From contig NZ_LMDH01000001.1 in assembly GCF_001425755.1 (NCBI RefSeq), positions 3,409,571 through 3,473,570 on the forward strand: a stretch of 64,000 nt of DNA, in the 5' to 3' direction. This document shows, in pieces, positions 1 to 7,251 of this stretch. How positions within the stretch are numbered: position 1 is the stretch's first letter; each line of letters begins with the position of its first letter. This stretch comes from Aeromicrobium sp. Root344. GTDB lineage: Bacteria; Actinomycetota; Actinomycetes; Propionibacteriales; Nocardioidaceae. Both the position numbers and the translations under genes were made by a program. The notes below the pieces were generated by a model, which saw only the letters and a program-made list of their open reading frames with translations, made no database searches and was not told the origin of the DNA.

Positions 1-2
1 CC

Positions 3-182
3 GGTCACATCGTGTCCCTGCTCTACGTCGCGGGCACGACGCTGGTGGTCATCGCCACCGGCAACCACTGGCTGCTCGACGCGGTGGCCGGCGCCGCCGT
101 GGTCGGGATCGGGATCTTCGTCGCGACCAGGCGGTCGCCCGTCACCTCACCTGAGCCTGCTGAGCCGACGCCGTCATGGTGA
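3..182 (+). CDS. PAP2-superfamily membrane phosphatase, C-terminal fragment
   Basis: This is the 3' end of a gene that begins before the window; it reads open from base 3 to a TGA at 180-182. The fragment contains ATGNHWLLDAVAGA, which matches the last motif of type-2 phosphatidic acid phosphatases (conserved His and Asp), between hydrophobic segments, followed by a short Pro/Glu tail. Members dephosphorylate lipid or polyprenyl phosphates, or transfer phosphoinositol, at the membrane. The stop overlaps the next gene's start by 7 nt, suggesting translational coupling. The substrate cannot be told from the fragment. Confidence 0.7.
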   Translation, partial: GHIVSLLYVAGTTLVVIATGNHWLLDAVAGAAVVGIGIFVATRRSPVTSPEPAEPTPSW

Positions 183-799
183 CGTCGCTGCTGGGATTCG
201 TCTTCGCACTCGCGGAGTCGGGCCTCGGCCTCGGCGCGGTCCTGCCCGGTGAGGTGGCCATCTCGAGCCTGGCGACGAACGTCGACGGTGTGCTGCCGCT
301 GGTGCTCCTCGGTGTCGCCGTGGCGCTCGGTGCCAGCGCAGGAGACCACCTGGGCTACGTGATCGGGCGGGTGAGCGGGCCGCGTTTGCGCAGCTCACGG
401 CTGATCGCCCGGCTCGGGCTCGACCGCTGGGACCGGGCATCGGAGCTCATGCAGGCCCACGGCTTCTGGGCGATCCTGGTGAGCCGCCTGCTGCCGTTCG
501 TCCGCACCGTCATGCCTGCCGTCGCAGGGGCCGCACACCTGCGCTACCCGCGTTTTGCCCTGGCATCAGTGCTGGGAGCCGTCGCCTGGTCGAGCGTCTG
601 GGTCGGCGCCGGCGCCGGCCTCGCCGCAAGCGGGCTGCTCAACAACACCCCGCTCGTCGTCGTCACAGTGGCCGCCGTGGTCGCCCTCGCGGTTGCTGTC
701 AGGGTCGTGCGCAGGCGCCGCCGGCCGGCCGTACCCGCCGATCCAGGTGTCCTCGAGGCGCTGGGCGACCGGGTTCCCGAGCCGACCTGCGTCGGCTGA
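176..799 (+). CDS. DedA / SNARE-associated family membrane protein
   Basis: A 207-aa multi-pass membrane protein of the DedA family, thought to act in lipid (undecaprenyl-phosphate or phospholipid) flipping and envelope homeostasis. It shows the family's acidic motif in the first hydrophobic part (residues 19-27), GDHLGYVIGR near 60 and the signature SRLLPFVRTVMPAVAGA near 103-119. A very basic stretch (RVVRRRRRP) lies near residue 180 on the cytoplasmic tail. It overlaps the preceding PAP2 gene by 7 nt, so the two probably form a small lipid-phosphate operon upstream of pafA. Family is clear; substrate is not. Confidence 0.85.
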   Translation: MVTSLLGFVFALAESGLGLGAVLPGEVAISSLATNVDGVLPLVLLGVAVALGASAGDHLGYVIGRVSGPRLRSSRLIARLGLDRWDRASELMQAHGFWAILVSRLLPFVRTVMPAVAGAAHLRYPRFALASVLGAVAWSSVWVGAGAGLAASGLLNNTPLVVVTVAAVVALAVAVRVVRRRRRPAVPADPGVLEALGDRVPEPTCVG

Positions 800-872
800 C
801 GCGTCGCGCTACAAGTCGATGACCTTCGCGCGCCGCACCGCAGCCGCTGGCGCGCGCGACTAGGCTGGCGTC

Positions 873-2234
873 ATGGACCGGCGGATCTTCGGTATCGAGA
901 ACGAGTACGGCGTGACGTGCTCGTTCAAGGGCCAGCGCCGGCTGTCGCCCGACGAGGTGGCCCGCTACCTGTTCCGCCGCGTCGTCTCGTGGGGCCGCAG
1001 CAGCAACGTGTTCCTCCGCAACGGCGCCCGTCTCTACCTCGACGTCGGCAGCCACCCCGAGTACGCGACCCCGGAGTGCGACGATCTCGTCGACCTGGTG
1101 ACCCACGACAGGGCAGGGGAGCGCATCCTCGAGGGCCTCATGATCGACGCCCAGAAGCGGCTCGCCGACGACGGCGTCGAGGGCGACATCTATCTGTTCA
1201 AGAACAACACCGACTCGGCCGGCAACTCCTACGGCTGCCACGAGAACTACCTCGTCAGCCGACAGGGTGAGTTCAGCCGTCTCGCCGACGTGCTGATCCC
1301 ATTCCTGGTCTCGCGGCAGATCATCTGCGGTGCGGGCAAGATCCAGCAGACGCCGCGCGGCACGATCTTCTCGGTCAGCCAGCGGGCCGAGCACATCTGG
1401 GAGGGCGTCTCCAGCGCGACGACCCGGTCGCGGCCCATCATCAACACCCGCGACGAGCCGCATGCCGACGCCGAACGATTCCGCCGGCTGCACGTCATCG
1501 TCGGCGACTCCAACATGAGTGAGACCACGACGCTGCTCAAGGTCGCGACGACCGATCTGGTGCTGCGCATGATCGAGGGCGGCGTGTCGATGCGCGACAT
1601 GACTCTCGACAACCCGATCCGCGCCATCCGCGAGATCGCCCACGACATGACCGGCAGGCGCAAGGTGCAGCTGGCCAACGGCCGCGAGCTGTCGGCGCTG
1701 GAGATCCAGGCCGAGTACTTCGGCAAGGCGGCCGAGTTCGTCGACAAGCACGGGCTGCACACCCCGACGATCACCCGAGCCCTCGATCTCTGGGAACGTA
1801 CGCTCAAGGCCGTCGAGTCCGAGGACCTGTCGCTCGTCGAGCGTGAGATCGACTGGGTCATCAAGTACAAGCTGCTCGACCGCTACCGCAACGTGCACGG
1901 GCTCAGCTGGGGCGACCCACGCATCGCGCAGCTCGACCTCGCCTATCACGACATCCGGCGTGACCGCGGCATCTTCTACCTGCTCGAGAAGAAGAGCGCC
2001 GTCGCCCGCGTGACGAACGACCTCGACGTGTTCGCCGCCAAGTCCATTCCGCCGCAGACCACGCGGGCGCGCCTGCGTGGCGACTTCATCAAACGAGCCC
2101 AGGAACGCCGTCGCGACTTCACGGTCGACTGGGTCCATCTCAAGCTCAACGACCAGGCGCAACGCACCGTGCTGTGCAAGGACCCCTTCAGGTCGCACGA
2201 CGAGAGGGTGCAGCGGCTGATCGACGGGATGTGA
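873..2234 (+). CDS. pafA: Pup--protein ligase PafA
   Basis: PafA (453 aa, normal length) ligates the prokaryotic ubiquitin-like protein Pup to lysines of substrates, marking them for the mycobacterial-type proteasome. The carboxylate-amine ligase fold is evident: an N-terminal [10 protein letters not shown] with Glu9, [18 protein letters not shown] with the essential Asp57, and [20 protein letters not shown] near 107-126. The C-terminal half keeps [15 protein letters not shown]. The start is an ATG placed 6 nt after TAGGCT, a likely -10 box, so the mRNA is probably leaderless. Pup, dop and the prcBA proteasome genes are not in this window. The FKBP and pafBC genes follow on the same strand. 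Confidence 0.97.
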   Translation: MDRRIFGIENEYGVTCSFKGQRRLSPDEVARYLFRRVVSWGRSSNVFLRNGARLYLDVGSHPEYATPECDDLVDLVTHDRAGERILEGLMIDAQKRLADDGVEGDIYLFKNNTDSAGNSYGCHENYLVSRQGEFSRLADVLIPFLVSRQIICGAGKIQQTPRGTIFSVSQRAEHIWEGVSSATTRSRPIINTRDEPHADAERFRRLHVIVGDSNMSETTTLLKVATTDLVLRMIEGGVSMRDMTLDNPIRAIREIAHDMTGRRKVQLANGRELSALEIQAEYFGKAAEFVDKHGLHTPTITRALDLWERTLKAVESEDLSLVEREIDWVIKYKLLDRYRNVHGLSWGDPRIAQLDLAYHDIRRDRGIFYLLEKKSAVARVTNDLDVFAAKSIPPQTTRARLRGDFIKRAQERRRDFTVDWVHLKLNDQAQRTVLCKDPFRSHDERVQRLIDGM

Positions 2235-2303
2235 CGACGGACGGCTTGCCCGCTGTCGTTAGGATGGCCGACGATCTGTTTTCCCACCGCGAAGGTCGTT
2301 CCC

Positions 2304-3227
2304 GTGCGTCGAATTCTCCTGGCAGCTGTTGTTGCCTCCAGCCTCGTTCTCGCTGGATGCGGCGGCAGCAGCGACTCCGGCAGCGGAGGTCTCGACGACG
2401 TCAAGGTCAGCTCGGCCAAAACGCCCAAGGTCACTGTTGCCAAGGGCTTCAAGGTCAAGAAGACGACGACCAAGGTCCTCAAGAAGGGCGGCGGCGACGA
2501 GGTCGCCTCGGGCGATTCGCTGAAGATCAGCCTCGCGGGCGTCAACGGCACGACCGGCAAGCAGTTCGACAGCACCTACGCCAGCGGCAAGCCGGTCACG
2601 TTCACGGTCTCCGACGGCGGCGTGCTGCCCGGTTTCGTCAAGGGACTCGTCGGCCAGAAGGTCGGCAGCCGCATCCTCGTGGCGATCCCGCCCAAGGACG
2701 GCTTCGGCGACGCAGGTCAGCCGTCCTACAACATCAAGAAGGGCGACACGATGGTGTTCCTCTTCGACATCGTCGCCAAGGTCCCCACCGAGGTCACCGG
2801 CACGAGCAAGAAGCTGCCGTCCGACCTGCCCAAGCTCAAGCTCGACGCCGACAAGCACCCGGCCGGCTTCACCAAGACCAAGACGATGGACAAGAAGCAG
2901 ACCAAGGTCAGCGCCGATGTCGTGATTCAGGGCAAGGGCGCCGAGGTCAAGTCCGGCCAGACCCTGACGGTGCAGTACGTCGGTCAGGTCTACCCGACCG
3001 GAACCGTCTTCGACGAGTCGTGGTCCAAGCAGCCCGCGTCCTTCCAGATCGGTGGCGAGGGCCTCATCAAGTGCTGGAACCAGACGCTGATCGGCCAGAA
3101 GGTCGGCAGCCGCGTCGTCATCGTCTGCCCGCCCGACTCCGCCTACGGCGACAAGCCCCCGGCCAACAGCAAGATCGGCAAGGGCGACACGCTGATCTTC
3201 GCGGTCGACTTGCTCGACGCTTCCTGA
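2304..3227 (+). CDS. FKBP-type peptidyl-prolyl isomerase lipoprotein, two FKBP domains
   Basis: A 307-aa exported lipoprotein. The GTG start gives a signal peptide ending in the lipobox LAGC (Cys19), then a Gly/Ser linker. Two tandem FKBP-like domains follow: about residues 70-157, and about 212-305 (VQYVGQVYPTGTVFDESW, then GSRVVIVCPPDSAYGD). The second keeps more active-site positions; the first is more divergent. Expected role is proline cis-trans isomerisation and chaperoning of envelope proteins on the outer face of the membrane. An FKBP gene between pafA and pafBC is common in Actinobacteria. Confidence 0.92.
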   Translation: MRRILLAAVVASSLVLAGCGGSSDSGSGGLDDVKVSSAKTPKVTVAKGFKVKKTTTKVLKKGGGDEVASGDSLKISLAGVNGTTGKQFDSTYASGKPVTFTVSDGGVLPGFVKGLVGQKVGSRILVAIPPKDGFGDAGQPSYNIKKGDTMVFLFDIVAKVPTEVTGTSKKLPSDLPKLKLDADKHPAGFTKTKTMDKKQTKVSADVVIQGKGAEVKSGQTLTVQYVGQVYPTGTVFDESWSKQPASFQIGGEGLIKCWNQTLIGQKVGSRVVIVCPPDSAYGDKPPANSKIGKGDTLIFAVDLLDAS

Positions 3228-3239
3228 CATCCTCCTGAC

Positions 3240-4211
3240 ATGGCCGAACGCAAGACCGAGAGGTTGATGAACCTCATCTTCGCGTTGCTGGTCAGTCGCC
3301 AGTACCTCACGAAGGACCAGATCCGCGAGTCGATCGCCGACTACCGCGACTCGACGCCGCAGGCGTTCGACCGCAAGTTCGAGCGCGACAAGGAGGAGCT
3401 GCGCGAGCTCGGCATCACCGTCGAGATGGGCCAGAACGACAAGTACTTCAACGACGAGCCCGGCTATCGCATCCGCCGGGACGAGGCGGAGCTGCCTGAC
3501 CTCGAGCTGACGCGCGAGGAGGCCGCCGTGATCGGGCTCGCGACGCAGGTCTGGGAGCACGCGGGTCTCGCGAGCGAGTCGACGACGGCCCTGGTCAAGC
3601 TCAAGGCCATCGGCGTCGATGTCGACACGAGCGTGTTGCGCATGGCCGAGCCCAAGCTGTCGACCGACGAGCCGTCGTTCGACAGCATGTGGGAGGCCGT
3701 CACGCGACGCATCCCGATCTCGTTCGTCTACGCACGACCCGGCCGCGAGCCCATGGAACGCCACCTGCAGCCGTGGGGCATCATCTCGTGGCACGACCGC
3801 TGGTATGTCGGGGGCTTCGACCTGGATCGCGACCAGGTCCGCATCTTCAGGCTTTCCCGTGTGGTGGGCGAGGTCGAGACCATCGGGGCTCCCGGGTCCT
3901 ACGAGGTGCCCGAGGACGTCGACATGAAGGACATCGCCCGAGAGCTGTTCCCGCCGGCGTCCGACATCGCCGCGGTGCTGCAGATCCGCGCCGGTCGCGG
4001 GCAGTCGCTCCGCCGGCTCGCCGAGAAGGTCACGCCGTTGAGCGATGAGCTCGACGAGGTGGAGATCCGATACTCCTCGCGCTGGGAGCTGGCCTCCGAA
4101 GTGGCGTCGTACGGCCCCGACGTCGTCGTCGTGTCACCTCCGGACGTACGCGAGGCCGTGATCGAGCGGCTCAAGGCGGCTGCACAGGGCAGTCTCGAGG
4201 TCGGGGCATGA
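3240..4211 (+). CDS. pafB: PafB, WYL-domain transcriptional regulator
   Basis: A 323-aa regulator with an N-terminal winged helix-turn-helix (about residues 1-90), a central WYL domain (about 150-225, with QPWGIISWHDRWYVGGFD) and a C-terminal WCX-type extension. In mycobacteria PafB and PafC form a complex that activates the LexA/RecA-independent DNA-damage response; the WYL domain senses single-stranded DNA. It starts 13 nt after the FKBP stop and is followed by pafC, matching the pafABC order. Despite the name it is not part of pupylation chemistry. Confidence 0.93.
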   Translation: MAERKTERLMNLIFALLVSRQYLTKDQIRESIADYRDSTPQAFDRKFERDKEELRELGITVEMGQNDKYFNDEPGYRIRRDEAELPDLELTREEAAVIGLATQVWEHAGLASESTTALVKLKAIGVDVDTSVLRMAEPKLSTDEPSFDSMWEAVTRRIPISFVYARPGREPMERHLQPWGIISWHDRWYVGGFDLDRDQVRIFRLSRVVGEVETIGAPGSYEVPEDVDMKDIARELFPPASDIAAVLQIRAGRGQSLRRLAEKVTPLSDELDEVEIRYSSRWELASEVASYGPDVVVVSPPDVREAVIERLKAAAQGSLEVGA

Positions 4212-4231
4212 GCGAGCGTCAGCGAGCGAAC
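4209..4231 (+). repeat. AGCGAGCG doublet at the pafB stop codon
   Basis: AGCGAGCG occurs twice, 2 nt apart, just after the pafB TGA in the pafB-pafC gap. Similar GAGCGAGCG tails occur at gene ends in other actinobacteria. A shorter related run lies near 17605. No function is evident. Confidence 0.4.
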
Positions 4232-4251
4232 AGCGAACTCCTCATGCCGAT

Positions 4252-4281
4252 GCCTCCCAACCGTGGGCTTTTCAGGGAGGC
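4252..4281 (+). promoter_or_regulatory. Inverted repeat that can mask the pafC ribosome-binding site
   Basis: GCCTCCC (4252-4258) is the exact complement of GGGAGGC (4275-4281), separated by 16 nt. The right arm contains the GGGAGG Shine-Dalgarno sequence 7 nt upstream of the pafC ATG at 4288. In the pafB-pafC mRNA this could form a hairpin hiding the RBS. Pairing is seen in the sequence; the regulatory role is inferred. Confidence 0.45.
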
Positions 4282-4287
4282 AACGGC

Positions 4288-5244
4288 ATGAGCAGATCGC
4301 GCCAGCAGGTGGTGCGAATGCTCGCTCTGGTGCCCTACCTCCAGGGCAACGACGGCATCCCTGTCAACGAGGTTGCCGCCGAGTTCGGCGTCACCCCCAG
4401 GGTCATCCGCGATGACCTGCGCCTGCTGATGTACACCGGCACGGGGGAGTACGCCGGCGAGCTCATCGACTTCGACCTCACTGCCCTCGAGGAGGACGGC
4501 GTCGTCCACATCCGTGACGCCGAGTTCATGACGCGGCCGCTGCGCATCAGCGCGCGCGAGGGCGTGGCGCTGATCGTGGCACTCCGCACGCTGCGTGCCT
4601 CGGCGAGCGGCTCGGAGCTCACGGTGATCGACAGTGCGTTGGCCAAGCTCGAGAGCGCCGTCGGCGACAGCGCAGCCGCTCCCGTCGACGTCGTCGTCGA
4701 CGAGGTCGATCCGGCCATCCACACGTCGATCGTGCACGCCCTCGCCAACGGCAAGCGCCTGCAGCTGACCTATGCGACCGTGGCGCGGGACGAGCAGTCC
4801 GTACGCGCCGTGGACCCACGCCGCCTGTTCACCGAGCAGGGCAAGCTCTACCTCGAGGCGTGGTGTCTCCGGGCAGAAGACCTGCGGTTCTTCCGGCTCG
4901 ACCGGGTCATCGATGCACAGGTCACCGACGTCGACGCCGAGGACCACGACGTCCAGGAGCGCGACCTGTCCGACGGCATCTTCACGGTGGGTGAGGCAAC
5001 CCCCTACGCCCTGGTCGACCTGCACCCGCGAGCGCACTGGCTGACCGAGTACTACCAGGTCGACCTGCTCGAGCAGAGTGCCGACGGCGTCTGGCGCGCC
5101 AAGCTGTACGGCGCGGACTGGGCCTGGCTGCGGCGGCTCGTGCTGCGCAACGCCGGTTCGGTCACCGTGATCGAGCCGCCCGAACTCGCCCGAGACGTGT
5201 CCGAGCAAGCTGCACTTGCGCTTCGCGCGTACGATGAGCAGTGA
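4288..5244 (+). CDS. pafC: PafC, WYL-domain transcriptional regulator
   Basis: A 318-aa paralogue of the preceding gene and the expected partner of PafB. It has an N-terminal HTH of DeoR/WYL type (GIPVNEVAAEFGVTPRVIRD near 28-47), a WYL domain around 160-225 (VDPRRLFTEQGKLYLEAWC) and a C-terminal WCX domain. PafBC activates DNA-repair genes after fluoroquinolone or other DNA damage in mycobacteria. The start is the ATG preceded by GGGAGG. It lies 76 nt after pafB and 21 nt before tatA. Confidence 0.93.
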   Translation: MSRSRQQVVRMLALVPYLQGNDGIPVNEVAAEFGVTPRVIRDDLRLLMYTGTGEYAGELIDFDLTALEEDGVVHIRDAEFMTRPLRISAREGVALIVALRTLRASASGSELTVIDSALAKLESAVGDSAAAPVDVVVDEVDPAIHTSIVHALANGKRLQLTYATVARDEQSVRAVDPRRLFTEQGKLYLEAWCLRAEDLRFFRLDRVIDAQVTDVDAEDHDVQERDLSDGIFTVGEATPYALVDLHPRAHWLTEYYQVDLLEQSADGVWRAKLYGADWAWLRRLVLRNAGSVTVIEPPELARDVSEQAALALRAYDEQ

Positions 5245-5265
5245 ATCGTCCCTCTAGGAGTAGCC

Positions 5266-5493
5266 ATGTTCCGCCAGATCGGCCCCACTGAGATCCTTGT
5301 CGTGCTCGGAGTCGTGCTGCTGCTGTTCGGCGGCAAGAAGCTGCCCGAGCTCGCTCGCGGGTCCGGCAAGGCGCTCCGCATCTTCAAGACCGAGGTCAAG
5401 GCGCTGCACGACGACGATGACGACGAGGTCAAGCCGGCATCGCTCGAGACCGTGCAGGCTGTCGAGCCGGACAAGAAGCCCGAACAGGCCTGA
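5266..5493 (+). CDS. tatA: Sec-independent protein translocase TatA
   Basis: TatA (75 aa) is the pore-forming subunit of the twin-arginine translocase, which exports folded proteins. One N-terminal membrane helix (ILVVLGVVLLLFGG) is followed by the FGGKKLPELARGSGKALRIF hinge and amphipathic helix, then an acidic run (DDDDDE) and a short charged tail. An AGGAG lies 7 nt upstream of the ATG. It is followed after 3 nt by tatC, as in mycobacteria. Confidence 0.95.
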   Translation: MFRQIGPTEILVVLGVVLLLFGGKKLPELARGSGKALRIFKTEVKALHDDDDDEVKPASLETVQAVEPDKKPEQA

Positions 5494-5496
5494 CGC

Positions 5497-6321
5497 TTGG
5501 CGCTTCGGCGCGGCAGTGCCACTCCACCCGGTGGCACGATGCCGCTGGTCGGCCATCTCCGCGAGCTCCGTCGGCGACTGGTCATCGCCGTGCTCGCCAT
5601 CATGGTGGGTACGATCGTCGGCTGGATCATCTATCCGCAGGCCTTCGACTTCCTCAAGCAGCCGTATGTCGACGGCATCAAACCGCTCCTCGAGCGCAAG
5701 GGCTTCCAGGCTGACCTCGTCCTCAACGGCGGAGTGGGAAGTGCTTTCAGCTTCCGCCTCAAGCTCGCCCTCAGCATCGGGCTCGTCATCTCCAGCCCGG
5801 TGTGGATCTGGCAGATCTGGGGATTCATCCTGCCCGCCCTGCACCGCAACGAGAAGCGCTGGGCCTTCCTCCTGACGGCGACCGGCGCCCCGTTGTTCGC
5901 CGGGGGCGTCGTGGTCGGCTACCTCGTGCTCCCCAAAGGCATCCAGGTCCTCATCAGCTTCGCGCCGGAGTCGGTCGACGTGCTGCTGTCGCTCGAGGAC
6001 TACCTCAACTTCGTCATCCGCACCGTGCTGGTCTTCGGCGTCGCCGCAGAGATCCCCCTCGTCGTGGTGATGCTCAACAGGCTGGGCCTGGTCAGCGCAC
6101 GGCAGCTCGCGCGAGCACGTCCGTGGACGATCATCGGGATCTTCGTGTTCGCCGCGGTCGCCACGCCGAGCACCGACCCGTTGACGATGCTGTTCCTCGC
6201 CGCGCCGATGACGGTCCTCTACCTGATCTCCGAGGTCATCGCGAAGCTGACGGATCGCAAACGGGCCAAGGCGATCCCTGCCGAGCTCGCCGACGACGAA
6301 GCGTCCTCGCTCGACGACTAG
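5497..6321 (+). CDS. tatC: Sec-independent protein translocase TatC
   Basis: TatC (274 aa) is the six-helix membrane receptor for twin-arginine signal peptides. The diagnostic start of the fold, MPLVGHLRELRRRLV, is at residues 15-29, and later helices include FILPALHRNEKRWAF, VFGVAAEIPLVVV and FVFAAVATPSTDPLTM. The reading frame opens with a TTG 3 nt after the tatA stop; the ATG at 5539, at the start of the conserved part, is an alternative. No tatB is present beside it. The lipid kinase gene follows 16 nt later. Confidence 0.95.
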   Translation: MALRRGSATPPGGTMPLVGHLRELRRRLVIAVLAIMVGTIVGWIIYPQAFDFLKQPYVDGIKPLLERKGFQADLVLNGGVGSAFSFRLKLALSIGLVISSPVWIWQIWGFILPALHRNEKRWAFLLTATGAPLFAGGVVVGYLVLPKGIQVLISFAPESVDVLLSLEDYLNFVIRTVLVFGVAAEIPLVVVMLNRLGLVSARQLARARPWTIIGIFVFAAVATPSTDPLTMLFLAAPMTVLYLISEVIAKLTDRKRAKAIPAELADDEASSLDD

Positions 6322-6337
6322 CCTCTAGTCTTCTCGC

Positions 6338-7216
6338 ATGCATTACGCGCTCGTCGTCAACCCGACTTCCGGCAAGCGGCACGGCGAGGCCATCGCCGCG
6401 CAGGCCGCCCAACGGCTCGGGCACGCCGGCCACGTGACGACCCGGATCCAGGGCGAGGACGCGTCGACCGCCCGCGACCAGCTCAAGCAGGCGATCGACA
6501 GCGGTCTTGACGGCGTGATCGTCGTCGGGGGAGACGGCGCCCTGCACGGCGTGCTCGACCACGTCGCCGACTCGGACCTCGCGTTCGGCCTGATCCCCGC
6601 AGGCACGGGCAACGACACCGCCCGCTCGCTCGGCATCCCGGTCAAGGACGTCGACGCTGCAGTCGACCTGATCGTCGCGGGACACGTCCGTACGGTCGAC
6701 CTGGCCCGTACGGGTGAGGCCTGCGTCGCCACGGTGATCGCGTCGGGCTTCGACTCCAAGGTCAACGAGCGCGCCAACGCCATGGCCTGGCCGCGGGGCA
6801 ACATGCGCTACAACCTCGCGATCCTGGCCGAGCTGCGCGAGTTCGAGCCGCTGGAGTTCACCCTGACGCTCGACGGCCACACGATCGAGCGCGAGGCGAT
6901 GCTCGTGGCGGTGGGCAACGGGCCATCGTTCGGCGGCGGCATCCGCATCTGCGAGGGCGCCTCGATGGACGACGGCCTCCTCGACGTCGTGGTCATCAAT
7001 CCGGTCAGCAAGACCAAGCTCATCCGGGTGTTCCCCAAGCTCTACAAGGGGACCCATGTCACGATGCCCGAGTTCGAGCGCCACCTGGTCCGCGAGGTGA
7101 CCCTCTCGTCGCCCGGCATCGTGGCGTACGGCGACGGCGAGCGGCTGGGCCCGCTGCCCATGACGACGACCGTGCAGCCCGGCGCGTTGCGCGTCTTCGC
7201 GCCGGCCGCGCCGTGA
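6338..7216 (+). CDS. Diacylglycerol kinase / YegS-like lipid kinase
   Basis: A 292-aa member of the DAGK catalytic-domain family. It has NPTSGKR near the N-terminus, the nucleotide-binding GGDGALHGVLDHV (Ala replaces the common Thr of GGDGT) and LIPAGTGNDTARSLGIP. Family members phosphorylate diacylglycerol, sphingosine or related lipids with ATP. TAGTCT lies 6 nt before the ATG, so transcription may be leaderless. A gene of this type sits between tatC and helY in many actinobacteria. The exact lipid substrate is unknown. Confidence 0.9.
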   Translation: MHYALVVNPTSGKRHGEAIAAQAAQRLGHAGHVTTRIQGEDASTARDQLKQAIDSGLDGVIVVGGDGALHGVLDHVADSDLAFGLIPAGTGNDTARSLGIPVKDVDAAVDLIVAGHVRTVDLARTGEACVATVIASGFDSKVNERANAMAWPRGNMRYNLAILAELREFEPLEFTLTLDGHTIEREAMLVAVGNGPSFGGGIRICEGASMDDGLLDVVVINPVSKTKLIRVFPKLYKGTHVTMPEFERHLVREVTLSSPGIVAYGDGERLGPLPMTTTVQPGALRVFAPAAP

Positions 7217-7251
7217 CGGGTGGATCACCCGTTCGCGCGTAGGCTGGAGGC

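Noticed and set aside
699-2198. Long antisense open frame opposite pafA (499 codons); similar long shadows opposite most genes, e.g. 25226-28033 (935 codons)
   Set aside because: Shadows of high-GC third positions; composition is Arg/Asp/Val/Ala-rich without domains, and the opposite strand carries clear families.
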